From: JAWHTC01 sp032586155
GTDB taxonomy: Bacteria; Pseudomonadota; Alphaproteobacteria; Rhodobacterales; Rhodobacteraceae
Reading direction: 5' to 3'
Assembly: GCF_032586155.1 (NCBI RefSeq)
Contig: NZ_JAWHTC010000002.1
Coordinates: 310,001 to 374,000 of the forward strand
DNA length: 64,000 nucleotides
The position numbers and the translations under genes are program-made. Below, in pieces: positions 1 to 12,031 of this stretch. The notes under the pieces are model-generated. The model worked only from the letters and a program-made list of their open reading frames with translations. It was not told the origin of the DNA and did not search any database. Positions within the stretch are counted from its first letter, which is position 1. Every line of letters starts with the position of its first letter.

Positions 1-426
1 GCGATCACCTCGATGTTTCTCGACGATGTCGCTCAGGCGGTCGAGGACCGGCACTATCCGACGTTGCCATCGAAACCGCGTGTGCCGTTCTTCGACGCGC
101 TGCGTGACACGGTGAGCTTTCTTGGCATTCTGATCGCTGCCAATACAGTGGCCTTCGTACTTTACGTTTTCATCCCTCCGGCCTCGCCCTTCATCTTCTT
201 CGGGCTGAACGGTTTCCTACTGGGGCGCGAATACTTCCAACTGGCCGCGATGCGCCGCATCGGTCGCGAGGCTGCCAGGGAACTGCGCAGTCAGCACCTT
301 CCCACGATCTGGGCAGCCGGCGTCCTGATGGCGCTTCCCCTGGTCGTACCGATCCTGAACCTGGTGATCCCTATTCTGGGCGCGGCCACTTTCACCCATA
401 TCTTCCACGGGCTGAACCGCAGCTGA
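1..426 (+). CDS. EI24/CysZ-like membrane protein, C-terminal part (5' end off window)
   Basis: The frame is already open at base 1 (codons for A-I-T-S precede the first visible Met at 13), so the gene starts upstream of the window. The visible part holds about four hydrophobic segments, including one near IAANTVAFVLYVFI and a C-terminal LPLVVPILNLVIPILG stretch, and a central FGLNGFLLGREYFQLAAMRR loop. This matches the C-terminal half of EI24-domain proteins, the family that contains the sulfate-uptake protein CysZ, which acts in the inner membrane. No sulfur-metabolism genes are visible nearby, so a transport substrate is not assigned. The next gene is convergent. Confidence 0.7.
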   Translation, partial: AITSMFLDDVAQAVEDRHYPTLPSKPRVPFFDALRDTVSFLGILIAANTVAFVLYVFIPPASPFIFFGLNGFLLGREYFQLAAMRRIGREAARELRSQHLPTIWAAGVLMALPLVVPILNLVIPILGAATFTHIFHGLNRS

Positions 427-490
427 TTGGCTCTTGCGCCTTTTCAGGCGGCCTCGCGAAATGGGACTCGGGGCTGGCGAGCAACCCATG

Positions 491-769
491 TCAGGACGCG
501 GGCGGACCCATCCGGTTGAACCAGTCGATATCGCGCACGGTAATGACGCCGTTGATGATGATATAGGCGATGATACCCCAGATGATGGCGGCCACCACCG
601 TGGTGATGATCGCCTTTTTCTTCAGGTTATGCTCATGTGGCGAGCCGGCCATCGTCCCCGGCACGATCTCGCCGACATCGCCTTGGGTCTTCAGCCGGAT
701 CGGGATCACGATCAGGAAGGTCAGGAACCACAACACGACATAGAGAACGATAGCCGAGGTGATGCTCAT
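491..769 (-). CDS. DUF1467 family small membrane protein
   Basis: A 92-residue protein with two transmembrane segments (about residues 5-27 and 52-74) joined by a short basic loop, ending in a DWFNRMGP tail. It matches the alphaproteobacterial DUF1467 family, whose function is unknown. Its ATG overlaps the stop codon of the epimerase gene by one base (TGATG at 767-771), which implies translational coupling and one transcript. The association with the epimerase is a usual alphaproteobacterial arrangement, but it does not by itself reveal the role. Confidence 0.8.
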   Translation of the reverse strand: MSITSAIVLYVVLWFLTFLIVIPIRLKTQGDVGEIVPGTMAGSPHEHNLKKKAIITTVVAAIIWGIIAYIIINGVITVRDIDWFNRMGPPAS

Positions 770-1173
770 CAGACCTGCTCCAGCTCCACAAGACAGCCAT
801 TGAAATCCTTGGGATGCAGGAACAGCACCGGCTTGCCATGGGCCCCGATCTTGGGTTCTCCTGTGCCCAGTACTCGCGCGCCGCTTTCCTTCAGGTGATC
901 TCGGGCGGCGATGATATCTTCAACCTCATAGCACACGTGATGGATGCCACCCGACGGGTTCTTGTCCAGGAACCCTTGGATCGGCGAGTTCTCTCCCAGC
1001 GGGTAGAGCAGCTCGATCTTGGTGTTGGGCAGCTCGATGAACACGACGGTCACGCCATGATCCGGCTCGTCCTGCGGCGGGTTCACCTTGGCGCCCAACG
1101 CGCTACGGTATTGCTCGGACGCGGCGTCCAGATCGGGTACCGCGATGGCGACGTGGTTGAGGCGTCCAATCAT
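769..1173 (-). CDS. mce: methylmalonyl-CoA epimerase
   Basis: A 134-residue single-domain member of the vicinal-oxygen-chelate fold. It interconverts the (R) and (S) forms of methylmalonyl-CoA in cytosolic propionyl-CoA breakdown. The N-terminal LNHVAIAVPDLDAA, the central GGIHHVCYEVEDI and the C-terminal LVELEQV carry the His, His and Glu metal-ligand positions expected for the family, and the length is normal. It is the first gene of a coupled pair with DUF1467. No mutase or propionyl-CoA carboxylase gene lies in the window, so the pathway is inferred from the family. Confidence 0.88.
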   Translation of the reverse strand: MIGRLNHVAIAVPDLDAASEQYRSALGAKVNPPQDEPDHGVTVVFIELPNTKIELLYPLGENSPIQGFLDKNPSGGIHHVCYEVEDIIAARDHLKESGARVLGTGEPKIGAHGKPVLFLHPKDFNGCLVELEQV

Positions 1174-1347
1174 GCAAAAAGCTCCTTATGGTCTTCATCT
1201 GCGCTCGCTCAGGCGCCCTTATGCGGGTCTGCCACGGCTTTCGCAAGCACTCACACGCGCTCCCAGCGCCCTGTTAACTTCGCATTAGGCACGCCTGCGT
1301 AATCCTTGAGTCGCCAACCCGGAAACCCAGCCCCAAGGATGCACGAT

Positions 1348-2064
1348 ATGGATGACCTCGACCTGATGGCCCCGCGCCGCCACCCAACTGCCGCCCGCCC
1401 GCTTCTGGGCCTGACCGTCCTGGTCGTCGAGGACAGTCGATTTACCTGCGAGGCGGTGCGCCTTTTGTGCCTGCGTTCGGGTGCCCGAATCCGCCGGGCC
1501 GACTGCCTGGCCTCGGCGCGGCGGCATCTGCAGGTCTATCGTCCCTCGGTGATGATCATCGACCTTGGTCTGCCCGACGGCTCCGGCACCGAGCTGATTG
1601 CCGAGTTGGCCGCGGCACATCCTCGGGTCGGTGTCATCCTGGGGATGAGCGGGGACGACAATACTGAGCAGCTCGCACTTGAAGCCGGAGCCGACAGTTT
1701 TTTGGCGAAACCGCTCTCCAGCCTTGCCCTGTTCCAAGAAACCATCCTGTCGCACCTGCCTGCCGATCGCCAGCCCACCGGCCCGCGCATGATGAACGAA
1801 GACTTGGTCAAACCCGATCCTATAGCGCTGCGTGACGATCTTGCCCATGCCGCTGAAATGCTGGGCGACGGCCATGATCGCGACGTCCTCGATTACCTGG
1901 CCCAGTTCCTCGGGGGCATCGCCCGCAGCGCCGATGATAACCAGCTCGAAGGCGCCGCCATTGCTCTTGCGCGTTCCTGCAGCCACAACCGCGCCTCCCG
2001 CTCCGACGTCGCCCGGCTTGCCGGGCTGGTTCAGGATCGGCTGGCAACCCGTGTGGCGATCTGA
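1348..2064 (+). CDS. response regulator with receiver domain and helical C-terminal extension
   Basis: The start at ATG 1348 is chosen because AAGGA at 1335-1339 lies 8 bases upstream; an upstream TTG at 1306 is also in frame. The product is 238 residues. Residues about 22-140 form a receiver domain with the acidic pair E28-D29, the phospho-acceptor D72 (IIDLGLPDG) and the conserved K121 (LAKP). After it comes an alanine-rich, probably helical tail of about 90 residues with no recognisable DNA-binding or output motif. It may act by protein-protein contact or as a phosphate sink. No histidine kinase is adjacent, so it is an orphan regulator. Confidence 0.8.
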   Translation: MDDLDLMAPRRHPTAARPLLGLTVLVVEDSRFTCEAVRLLCLRSGARIRRADCLASARRHLQVYRPSVMIIDLGLPDGSGTELIAELAAAHPRVGVILGMSGDDNTEQLALEAGADSFLAKPLSSLALFQETILSHLPADRQPTGPRMMNEDLVKPDPIALRDDLAHAAEMLGDGHDRDVLDYLAQFLGGIARSADDNQLEGAAIALARSCSHNRASRSDVARLAGLVQDRLATRVAI

Positions 2065-2224
2065 GGATGCCAGAAGGCGTGCTTTCGCCTTTCCCGTGTT
2101 TGTTCCACCAAGTTTACGCCGGGTTAAAAACTAAAAACCGCCCGTTCCTTTGCCCAATCCTGCCACATTTGCACGGCAGGTTGCGTCAAGGCAGTAGAGC
2201 GCAACGATTACAGAGGTCGAAACA

Positions 2225-2410
2225 GTGGAACGTTTTTTTGAACGCTTCGTCAGCGAAGACAAAGGCGCGGTGACCGTGGATTGGGTCGTGCTGTGCGCCG
2301 GCGTAGTCGGCCTGACTGCTGCCGTCTACAGCACCCTTAACGACGGGACAACCAATGTCGCTGATCAGACTGCCGGCTATGTTGGCGCACTTGATCCCGG
2401 AGGGTTTTGA
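2225..2410 (+). CDS. Flp/Fap-type prepilin-like small protein
   Basis: A 61-residue protein with a GTG start. It has a short charged leader ending in DKG, followed by AVTVDWVVLCAGVVGLTAAVY, a hydrophobic helix. This is the layout of type IVb (Flp) prepilins: TadV-like peptidases cut after the Gly, leaving a short acidic-position-containing pilin (here D in place of the usual E five residues after the cut). Flp pilins build adhesive tad pili at the cell surface. No tad or cpa assembly genes are in the window, so this is an orphan copy. A purine-rich GAGG lies about 12 bases before the start, which is not ideal. Confidence 0.65.
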   Translation: MERFFERFVSEDKGAVTVDWVVLCAGVVGLTAAVYSTLNDGTTNVADQTAGYVGALDPGGF

Positions 2411-2444
2411 TACCCTGTTTCAAGTCCCTGTCGTTTAGCAAAAC

Positions 2445-2467
2445 TTATGCGAACAGAGCTCGCATAA
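2445..2467. terminator. bidirectional hairpin between prepilin and aspS
   Basis: A perfect 8-bp inverted repeat, TTATGCGA / TCGCATAA, encloses a 7-base loop in the gap between two convergent genes. On the minus strand the stem is followed by GTTTTG, on the plus strand by AATTATCC. The T-tracts are weak, so it is a plausible but not proven shared terminator. Confidence 0.45.
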
Positions 2468-2547
2468 ATTATCCTTCAAACCCGGGACGCCATTCGTTTA
2501 TGGAATGACGCCGGCAATTCAGCAGACTTGAGAATACCCGCGTTGCG

Positions 2548-4398
2548 TCAGTCGCTTTCGACGACCCGCAGGCCAAGTTCCATCAACTGTTCCGGGCTGG
2601 CCTCGTTGGGCGCGTTCATCATCAGATCCTGCGCCTGCTGGTTCATCGGGAACATGATAACCTCGCGGATCGAGGTTTCATCCGCCAGAAGCATCACCAT
2701 CCGGTCGATCCCGGCAGCACAGCCGCCGTGCGGCGGCGCGCCGTATTTGAAGGCGTTGACCATGCCACCAAAGCGCTTGTTGACCTCGTCCTCGCCATAG
2801 CCGGCCAGCTCGAACGCTTTGAACATGATTTCCGGCTGGTGGTTCCGAATCGCGCCACTGACCAGCTCGTAACCGTTACAGGCCAGATCGTATTGATAGC
2901 CCTTTACATGCAGCGGGTCCCCAAGAAGGGCATCCAGCCCACCCTGCGGCATCGAAAACGGGTTGTGGTCGAAATCAAGTCCGCCATGTTCTTCGTCCAG
3001 CTGGAAGATCGGGAAATCCACGATCCAGGCAAAGGCAAACCGGTCCTGCTCGGTCAGGCCAAGCTCGTCACCAATCACAGTACGGGCCTTGCCCGCCACC
3101 GGCTCGAATGCCTTGGGTTTACCGCCCAGGAAGAAAGCCGCATCACCAACCTTCAGGTCCAGTTGCTGGCGGATCGCCTCGGTGCGCTCGGGTCCAATGT
3201 TCTTGGCCAGCGGCCCGGCCGCTTCCATGCCGCCTTCGACCTCGCCGGATTTCAGCTTGGCCGCGGCCTCTTTCACAGTGATCCCCATCTCTTGGGCCAC
3301 CGCATCGGCGGTTTTCTCGCGCCAGAAGATGTAGCCCATCCCCGGCAGGCCCTCTTTCTGGGCGAAAGCATTCATCCGGTCGCAGAATTTACGACTGCCA
3401 CCTCCAGGTGCCGGGATGGCGCGCACCTCGGTGCCCGCCTGCTCCAGAAGCTTGGCAAAGATCGCAAAACCCGAGCCGCGGAAATGCTCGGAACAATCTT
3501 GCATCTTGATCGGGTTCCTAAGGTCCGGCTTGTCAGTGCCATACCATTTGGCAGCATCGGCATAGGAAATCTGCGCCCATTCCTGATCAACCTTGCGGCC
3601 ACCACCAAACTCTTCGAACACGCCACGCATCACCGGTTCGATCGTGTCGAACACGTCCTGCTGGGTGACAAAGGACATCTCCATGTCGAGTTGATAGAAA
3701 TCGGTCGGCGAGCGGTCGGCGCGCGGGTCTTCATCGCGGAAGCACGGCGCGATCTGGAAATACTTGTCGAACCCGGCCACCATCATCAGCTGCTTGAACT
3801 GCTGAGGCGCTTGCGGCAGCGCATAGAACTTGCCAGGATGAAGGCGGCTCGGCACCAGGAAGTCGCGTGCCCCCTCAGGGCTCGATGCGGTGATGATCGG
3901 CGTCTGGTATTCGCGGAAATCAATGTCCCACATGCGGCGACGGATGCTGGCGACCATGTCCGAGCGCAGCTTCATGTGATGCTGCATTTTCTCGCGACGC
4001 AGGTCGAGATAGCGATAGCGCAGCCGCGTTTCTTCCGGGTATTCCTGCTCGCCGAACACCATCAGCGGTAGCTCTTCGGCCGCGCCTAAAACTTCCAAGT
4101 CGCGGATGAACACTTCGATCTCACCTGTGGGGATCTTGGGGTTCACCAGGTCCTCGTCACGCGCCTTGACGTTGCCGTCGATGCGAATGCACCATTCGCT
4201 GCGCACCTTTTCCACCTCGTTGAAAACCGGGCTGTCCGGGTCGCACATCACTTGGGTCACGCCATAATGATCACGCAGGTCGATGAACAACAGCCCGCCA
4301 TGGTCGCGCACGCGATGCACCCAGCCCGACAGGCGGACGGTCTCACCCACGTGGGTTTTGTTTAGATCGGCACAGGTGTTGCTGCGATAGGCGTGCAT
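2548..4398 (-). CDS. aspS: aspartyl-tRNA(Asp/Asn) synthetase, non-discriminating type
   Basis: A 616-residue class IIb aminoacyl-tRNA synthetase that charges tRNA-Asp with aspartate in the cytosol. An N-terminal OB fold (LSGWVHRVRDHGGLLFIDLRD) is followed by the catalytic core with class II motifs, including SSPEGARDFLVPSR, FRDEDPRADR and the C-terminal GIDRMVML, with the bacterial insertion domain between them. His33 in RVRDHGG aligns with the His (His31 in Pseudomonas) that marks non-discriminating enzymes; discriminating ones such as that of E. coli have Leu. The enzyme therefore probably also makes Asp-tRNA(Asn) for GatCAB amidation. AAGGGG lies 7 bases before the ATG. Confidence 0.95.
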   Translation of the reverse strand: MHAYRSNTCADLNKTHVGETVRLSGWVHRVRDHGGLLFIDLRDHYGVTQVMCDPDSPVFNEVEKVRSEWCIRIDGNVKARDEDLVNPKIPTGEIEVFIRDLEVLGAAEELPLMVFGEQEYPEETRLRYRYLDLRREKMQHHMKLRSDMVASIRRRMWDIDFREYQTPIITASSPEGARDFLVPSRLHPGKFYALPQAPQQFKQLMMVAGFDKYFQIAPCFRDEDPRADRSPTDFYQLDMEMSFVTQQDVFDTIEPVMRGVFEEFGGGRKVDQEWAQISYADAAKWYGTDKPDLRNPIKMQDCSEHFRGSGFAIFAKLLEQAGTEVRAIPAPGGGSRKFCDRMNAFAQKEGLPGMGYIFWREKTADAVAQEMGITVKEAAAKLKSGEVEGGMEAAGPLAKNIGPERTEAIRQQLDLKVGDAAFFLGGKPKAFEPVAGKARTVIGDELGLTEQDRFAFAWIVDFPIFQLDEEHGGLDFDHNPFSMPQGGLDALLGDPLHVKGYQYDLACNGYELVSGAIRNHQPEIMFKAFELAGYGEDEVNKRFGGMVNAFKYGAPPHGGCAAGIDRMVMLLADETSIREVIMFPMNQQAQDLMMNAPNEASPEQLMELGLRVVESD

Positions 4399-4547
4399 TT
4401 CTTAGCCCCTTAGGCATGGTCGGATCAGTCGGGCCGATACACCTTGTCACGTTCATAAAGTCAAGGGTCGCAACGCGGTCATTGCCATCTGGCCGCGTCA
4501 AATCGGATGACCTGTGCCAAAAACTGCTCTAGAGTCGCCCGCAACAG

Positions 4548-5924
4548 TTGGATCGTCCCGCCAAAAGGACGGCGTTACAGGTGCATTTCGGGCAACGGGC
4601 ATTGACACAAACACGGGTTATCCTGATCGGCGGCGCACTTGCCACCCTGGTTCTTGCCTTCATCGGGCAATACGCACCTTCACGCGATCTGCTGGCGCTC
4701 TGGCTGGCGGCTGATGCCGTGGCCTCAGGCAACCCCTCACAGATCTTTCCACCGCTGGGCGATACCTTTGCGATGCGGCCACCACCAGGCTGGTACGAGC
4801 GCGCCGCCGAACTGGACCAGTTGGGCGAGGTCTATCCTTATATCTACCCGCCGATCTGGGCCTGGTTGATGGCCCCGCTGACAAAGATCATGAGTTTCGA
4901 AACCTTTCGTGCCGGGGCCTTTGCCCTCAATGCCGGCCTGCTCTGTGCCACGTCCTATCTCGCCGCTCGACTGGCAGGGGTCCACCCGGGCAGCCCGTCA
5001 ACCCTGCGCAACTGGATGCTGGTCGCGTTGGCGCTAATCCTGGTCAGCCAAGCCGGCACCATTGCCCTGCGCCAAGGGCAGGTGCAGATTCTGGTGGCCT
5101 TCCTGAGCGTCCTCGCCCTCGAACGGGCCCAGCGCCATCACCCTAAGACCGCAGGGATCGCCATGGGGATTGCCATCGCGCTGAAACTATCGCCGCTGCT
5201 ATTGGCGCTCCTGTGGCTGGTCACCGGTCACTGGCGTGCCTTCCTTTGGGCGATGGTGGTTGGTGGGGCGTTAGGGCTGGCCTCGCTAATAGTGGCGGGA
5301 TGGCCGCTGCATGCGCATTTCCTCGCCCTGCTAGGAGCCATCGACCAGACCGTCCTGATCACCACGGTAACCTATGCGCTCGATACGCTTATCGGGGGAT
5401 GGTCGCTGTTGGGCGCGCCTCAGATGATCCCGATCGTGCCGCCCGAGATGCTGACCCCGGAGCTCACCGCTGCGCTGGAGGAACCCTCGGCCAATTGGCT
5501 CGTCCTGCCCAAGCCTGCACTCTATGCCATGATTGCGCGTGGCGCGGTTTTGGCCACGCTGATCCTGTCGGCGTTTCTTCTGCGCCGCGCAGCTTCGCCC
5601 GAGGCCGCGGCCGCCGCTTGGGCGACAGCGATGACCGGCATTGCCTTCTTTGGCCCGATTGGCTGGGCCTACTATTATATCGCGCCCTTCGCCTTTGCTC
5701 CGCTGTTCTTGAACCGGTTTGGCATCGCCGGGGGCATTGCGCTGCTGGGCGCAATCGGACTTTGCTATGTCAATCCGGTGAAGCAAATGCTCTGGAGCAC
5801 GCTGGGCCTCTCCCCGATGCAAAGTATCGGCCTCGCGACCCTGCTTTACCTCTGCCTGATGGTTTTCACCTCCCTGTCCCCCACCAGCCGCAAGTCGGAT
5901 GACGACCCAGACCCAATCCGCTAG
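4548..5924 (+). CDS. GT87-family polyprenol-phosphate-dependent glycosyltransferase (copy 1)
   Basis: A multi-pass membrane protein of up to 458 residues with about ten hydrophobic helices. The first periplasmic-side loop contains SRDLLALWLAADAVASG and YIYPPIWAWLMAPL, the pattern of GT87 (DUF2029) enzymes, which transfer sugars from polyprenyl phosphate to cell-envelope acceptors. A TTG at 4548 opens the frame; GTG at 4581, with AAGGA 12 bases upstream, is an alternative. The last 26 bases overlap the maximal frame of a second GT87 gene, so the two are probably co-transcribed. The sugar and acceptor cannot be told from sequence. Confidence 0.75.
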   Translation: MDRPAKRTALQVHFGQRALTQTRVILIGGALATLVLAFIGQYAPSRDLLALWLAADAVASGNPSQIFPPLGDTFAMRPPPGWYERAAELDQLGEVYPYIYPPIWAWLMAPLTKIMSFETFRAGAFALNAGLLCATSYLAARLAGVHPGSPSTLRNWMLVALALILVSQAGTIALRQGQVQILVAFLSVLALERAQRHHPKTAGIAMGIAIALKLSPLLLALLWLVTGHWRAFLWAMVVGGALGLASLIVAGWPLHAHFLALLGAIDQTVLITTVTYALDTLIGGWSLLGAPQMIPIVPPEMLTPELTAALEEPSANWLVLPKPALYAMIARGAVLATLILSAFLLRRAASPEAAAAAWATAMTGIAFFGPIGWAYYYIAPFAFAPLFLNRFGIAGGIALLGAIGLCYVNPVKQMLWSTLGLSPMQSIGLATLLYLCLMVFTSLSPTSRKSDDDPDPIR

Positions 5925-7290
5925 AGTGCAGACCAACCGCCCCGACCAGAACCGGTCAAACCGGACCGGGGTTTATACAGGCAAGAACCGGCAGACCCCG
6001 ATGCAAAAGATCACACAGCAAACCGGACGCCTCCCGCTGCTCTTTGCCGGGCTGACCCTGGGTTGGGCCATCTGGATCCTGATGACCAGCTTTGCTGGAC
6101 CGCATCTCGACATCTCGGCGCTTTATTTTGCCGGCTGGTTCTGGGGCAATGGCCAGCCCGAGCTGATATACCTTGCCGCTCCCGATATCCTCGACGATCT
6201 CGGCCTGCCGGACTGGCGCGCCGCCACCGCCGCTCTGGGCGTGCCCAACCAAAGCGTGACACCGTTCGTCTATCCGCCGATCTGGGCGATGGTGTTTTCC
6301 GGCCCCACCCATGCCATGGCCCCAATGACGTTTTTCAAGCTTGCCTACCTGTGGCACATGGTGGCGCTTCTGCTCACGGCCTGGGCGGCGTGGCAGCTGA
6401 TCCCGCCCGCGCATCGCCCCGCCTCCGAAAAGTGGGGCTTTGCGCTTTTTGCCATCCTCTTTGCCACCTGGCCGGTGCTGAACAGCTTTCTCACCAACCA
6501 GCCGCAAATCACGGTAAACCTGCTGATCCTGCTGGCCTTTCTCCAAGTCTCGCGCAAGCGCGAGGTTTCTGGTGGCGCGCTGCTGGGCCTTGCCGCCGCC
6601 TTCAAGATCGCTCCGATCCTCTTTGCTTTGATCTTTGTGCTGAACCGCAACTGGCGCGCCTTGGCGGCCACGCTGACAGTCGCGGGTGGCATCGCGCTTT
6701 TCTCCATCGCCGTGATGGGCTGGCCCCTGCACGAGGTTTTCCTCGCCCGTATGACCCGAATCGACGAGTTGATCTTCATGACCAAGGTCAACTACTCGCC
6801 CGAGGCCCTGCTCTACCAACTCTCCTCCCTGCTTGGCGGCATCCCTTCTCCCGATGGCCGGGCCCTGCGGGTCTTCACCGCACCCGAACCGCTCTGGATC
6901 ACCCTTCTCACCAAGGCCGCACTGATCGCCGCACTGATCGCGCTCTGGCGCATGACCCGTGGCTTGGCTGGTGACAGACGCGTGGTCGTGCAGCTTTTCC
7001 TCCTCAGCCTGATCACTGCGCTATTCGGCCCGCTGTCATGGGCGCATTACTTCGTTCTGCCTGCGCTTCTGTTGCCCGCTCTGTTTCTCATCATGTCGGC
7101 CAAACGGGCATGGGGCTGGATCGCGGCGGTCCTGATCGTGTCGAGCCTCTTTGCCTTTTCGGTGCTGCACCGGTTCAACCACCACTTCATGTTCACTGCG
7201 CTGGTACCGACTCTGGTTTATCTCGGGCTTTTGCTCGACTCGCTGGGCGCCGCACATCGGCAACAAAGACCCAGTGCCAGCGCGGGGTGA
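5899..7290 (+). CDS. GT87-family glycosyltransferase (copy 2)
   Basis: A 463-residue polytopic membrane protein, a diverged paralogue of the gene before it: both share the loop order D-x-x-(A/S)-L ... FVYPPIWA ... hydrophobic helices ... GPLSWAHYF (GPIGWAYYY in copy 1). ATG 5899 overlaps the end of copy 1; ATG 6001 would give a 429-residue product beginning MQKITQQT, with the first membrane helix close behind, and is an equally good start, because neither has a strong ribosome-binding site. The side-by-side paralogues suggest successive sugar additions to one polyprenyl-linked or membrane acceptor, but no glycan cluster is adjacent. Confidence 0.73.
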   Translation: MTTQTQSARVQTNRPDQNRSNRTGVYTGKNRQTPMQKITQQTGRLPLLFAGLTLGWAIWILMTSFAGPHLDISALYFAGWFWGNGQPELIYLAAPDILDDLGLPDWRAATAALGVPNQSVTPFVYPPIWAMVFSGPTHAMAPMTFFKLAYLWHMVALLLTAWAAWQLIPPAHRPASEKWGFALFAILFATWPVLNSFLTNQPQITVNLLILLAFLQVSRKREVSGGALLGLAAAFKIAPILFALIFVLNRNWRALAATLTVAGGIALFSIAVMGWPLHEVFLARMTRIDELIFMTKVNYSPEALLYQLSSLLGGIPSPDGRALRVFTAPEPLWITLLTKAALIAALIALWRMTRGLAGDRRVVVQLFLLSLITALFGPLSWAHYFVLPALLLPALFLIMSAKRAWGWIAAVLIVSSLFAFSVLHRFNHHFMFTALVPTLVYLGLLLDSLGAAHRQQRPSASAG

Positions 7291-7414
7291 CATTTCAATC
7301 CGCGACAAACCGTCCGATCTGACTTCCGAGTGCCGATTTTTCACCCCGGCGCCCCATTTCTGCCATCATGACGCGCTTTAACGTCAGCATTGCAGTTTTA
7401 TCGAGCGCCCTCTT

Positions 7415-8035
7415 ATGAAGTTTATCCGCCTATTTCTCCTATTCGCATTCGTCGCCGTCTTCCGATTGATCGGCCTTGTTCTGAACCTTTTGTCACCGCG
7501 CGCTACGGCAAGGCACCTGCCGGATACGCTGCGCTTGTACCGACGCACCCCTGACGGCACGGAGTTCCTCTGGTTCTACGAAATCGGGGAACAGCTTTTC
7601 GTCGATGCCGGCATGCTGGGAAAAAACGCAACCCGCGCAAGCTTTGCAATCGAACACTGGCCCGCCATCAAAGAACACATCCGTGTGATGCGTGAAAAGG
7701 GATTTGAAGAGATCGCCACGGACGCCATGCAGTTCCTCCAGATCACCTATCACATACGCGGTGATTTCGCCGAAAAGGACGAGCTCGACAAACGCAACGC
7801 GCTCCTGGACAAGCTTGACGAGTTCCTCGCCCTCACCGGACAGGGCTACTGGGTCGATGCCAGCTCGGGATCGGGCACGATGGAGCTTGGTTTTGAAGTG
7901 GTGGATTTCGACATTGCCGAAACCACACTCCGAGAGCAGCTCAAGGGCAGTGAGTATGACAATTTCCTGACGATCACCCCGAACCAGCCCCAGCTCGAAG
8001 GGGACGATAAAGAGATCGTCTACCTTCCAGCCTGA
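7415..8035 (+). CDS. membrane-anchored protein of unknown function
   Basis: A 206-residue protein with one N-terminal hydrophobic segment (about residues 4-27) and a soluble remainder rich in charged residues. No family was recognised. The soluble part has the stretch YWVDASSGSGTMELGFEVVDFDIA and an acidic C-terminus. The N-terminal segment could be an uncleaved signal anchor. It stands alone between the GT87 pair and carB in the same orientation, with gaps of about 100 bases on each side, so no functional link is proposed. Confidence 0.6.
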   Translation: MKFIRLFLLFAFVAVFRLIGLVLNLLSPRATARHLPDTLRLYRRTPDGTEFLWFYEIGEQLFVDAGMLGKNATRASFAIEHWPAIKEHIRVMREKGFEEIATDAMQFLQITYHIRGDFAEKDELDKRNALLDKLDEFLALTGQGYWVDASSGSGTMELGFEVVDFDIAETTLREQLKGSEYDNFLTITPNQPQLEGDDKEIVYLPA

Positions 8036-8137
8036 GCCAACCGATTATCGCCGGCATTACCATTTCAACCCTTGCACCCGGGCCGCTTCTGTCTATAACC
8101 CACGACAATTTGCGACACGCTGCCCGGGGATGTGCCA

Positions 8138-11467
<3,330 letters not shown>

Positions 11468-12031
11468 CTACTGTTCGGCTTCGAATGTAATCCCTTCCAA
11501 TGTGAGCCAGAACTGCTTTCCGTTTGGACATGAGTCCGTACGCGCCGACCAATGCCAAATAACCTTTCCGGCGGTGGTAACGTCCACCCTGCCTCTATCG
11601 TTCCGCCCACCTCCTATCGTTGCAAAAATTAATCTATAGCCCTTAGGTCTGAAACCCTCAGGAAGTTGGAAGATGGCATTTTCGGTGCTTGGACACCCCT
11701 GCATCATTCCCCGAAGGTGTACCATTCCTTCGGCCGTCTTAGCATACTCGAAGTTTCGGTACCCTGAATAAGTTGACCAGCTCGGTCCGTATGTATCCGG
11801 CTTTTTAAAAACGATTCTATTCACCTCAACCGCCGAATCTGGAATCTCCAGGTGCGAAAGAAACTCAGCACACTCTTCGAAAGCCCTTGCACGTTCTGTG
11901 CCTGTACTTAGTGTGGCAATCCCTCCGCATGCGTCTTTCAAATTCTTTGGCGCATTCGCATAAGAATAGGAACCCAGCATTGGCAGGCCCAGCGCGAGGG
12001 CACCTAGAAACAACAAAGGTTTTCTCAACAT
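11468..12031 (-). CDS. AT-rich secreted protein of unknown function
   Basis: The start is ATG 12031, with AAGGAGG 10 bases upstream, giving 187 residues. The N-terminus (MLRKPLLFLGALALGLPMLGSYSYANA) is a signal peptide with a likely cut after ANA. The mature part has several Cys residues (DACGG, FEECAEF, QGCPS, DSCPNG) that could form disulfides in the periplasm. No family was recognised. The codons are visibly AT-richer than in carB or the genes beyond. Its stop codon directly abuts the carB stop in tail-to-tail order, with no spacer. It overlaps the upstream membrane-protein gene and is probably co-expressed with it. Confidence 0.65.
   Translation of the reverse strand: MLRKPLLFLGALALGLPMLGSYSYANAPKNLKDACGGIATLSTGTERARAFEECAEFLSHLEIPDSAVEVNRIVFKKPDTYGPSWSTYSGYRNFEYAKTAEGMVHLRGMMQGCPSTENAIFQLPEGFRPKGYRLIFATIGGGRNDRGRVDVTTAGKVIWHWSARTDSCPNGKQFWLTLEGITFEAEQ

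Noticed and set aside
2728..4071. 447-codon frame antisense to aspS
   Set aside because: A mirror of the aspS reading frame, with no ribosome-binding site or domain.
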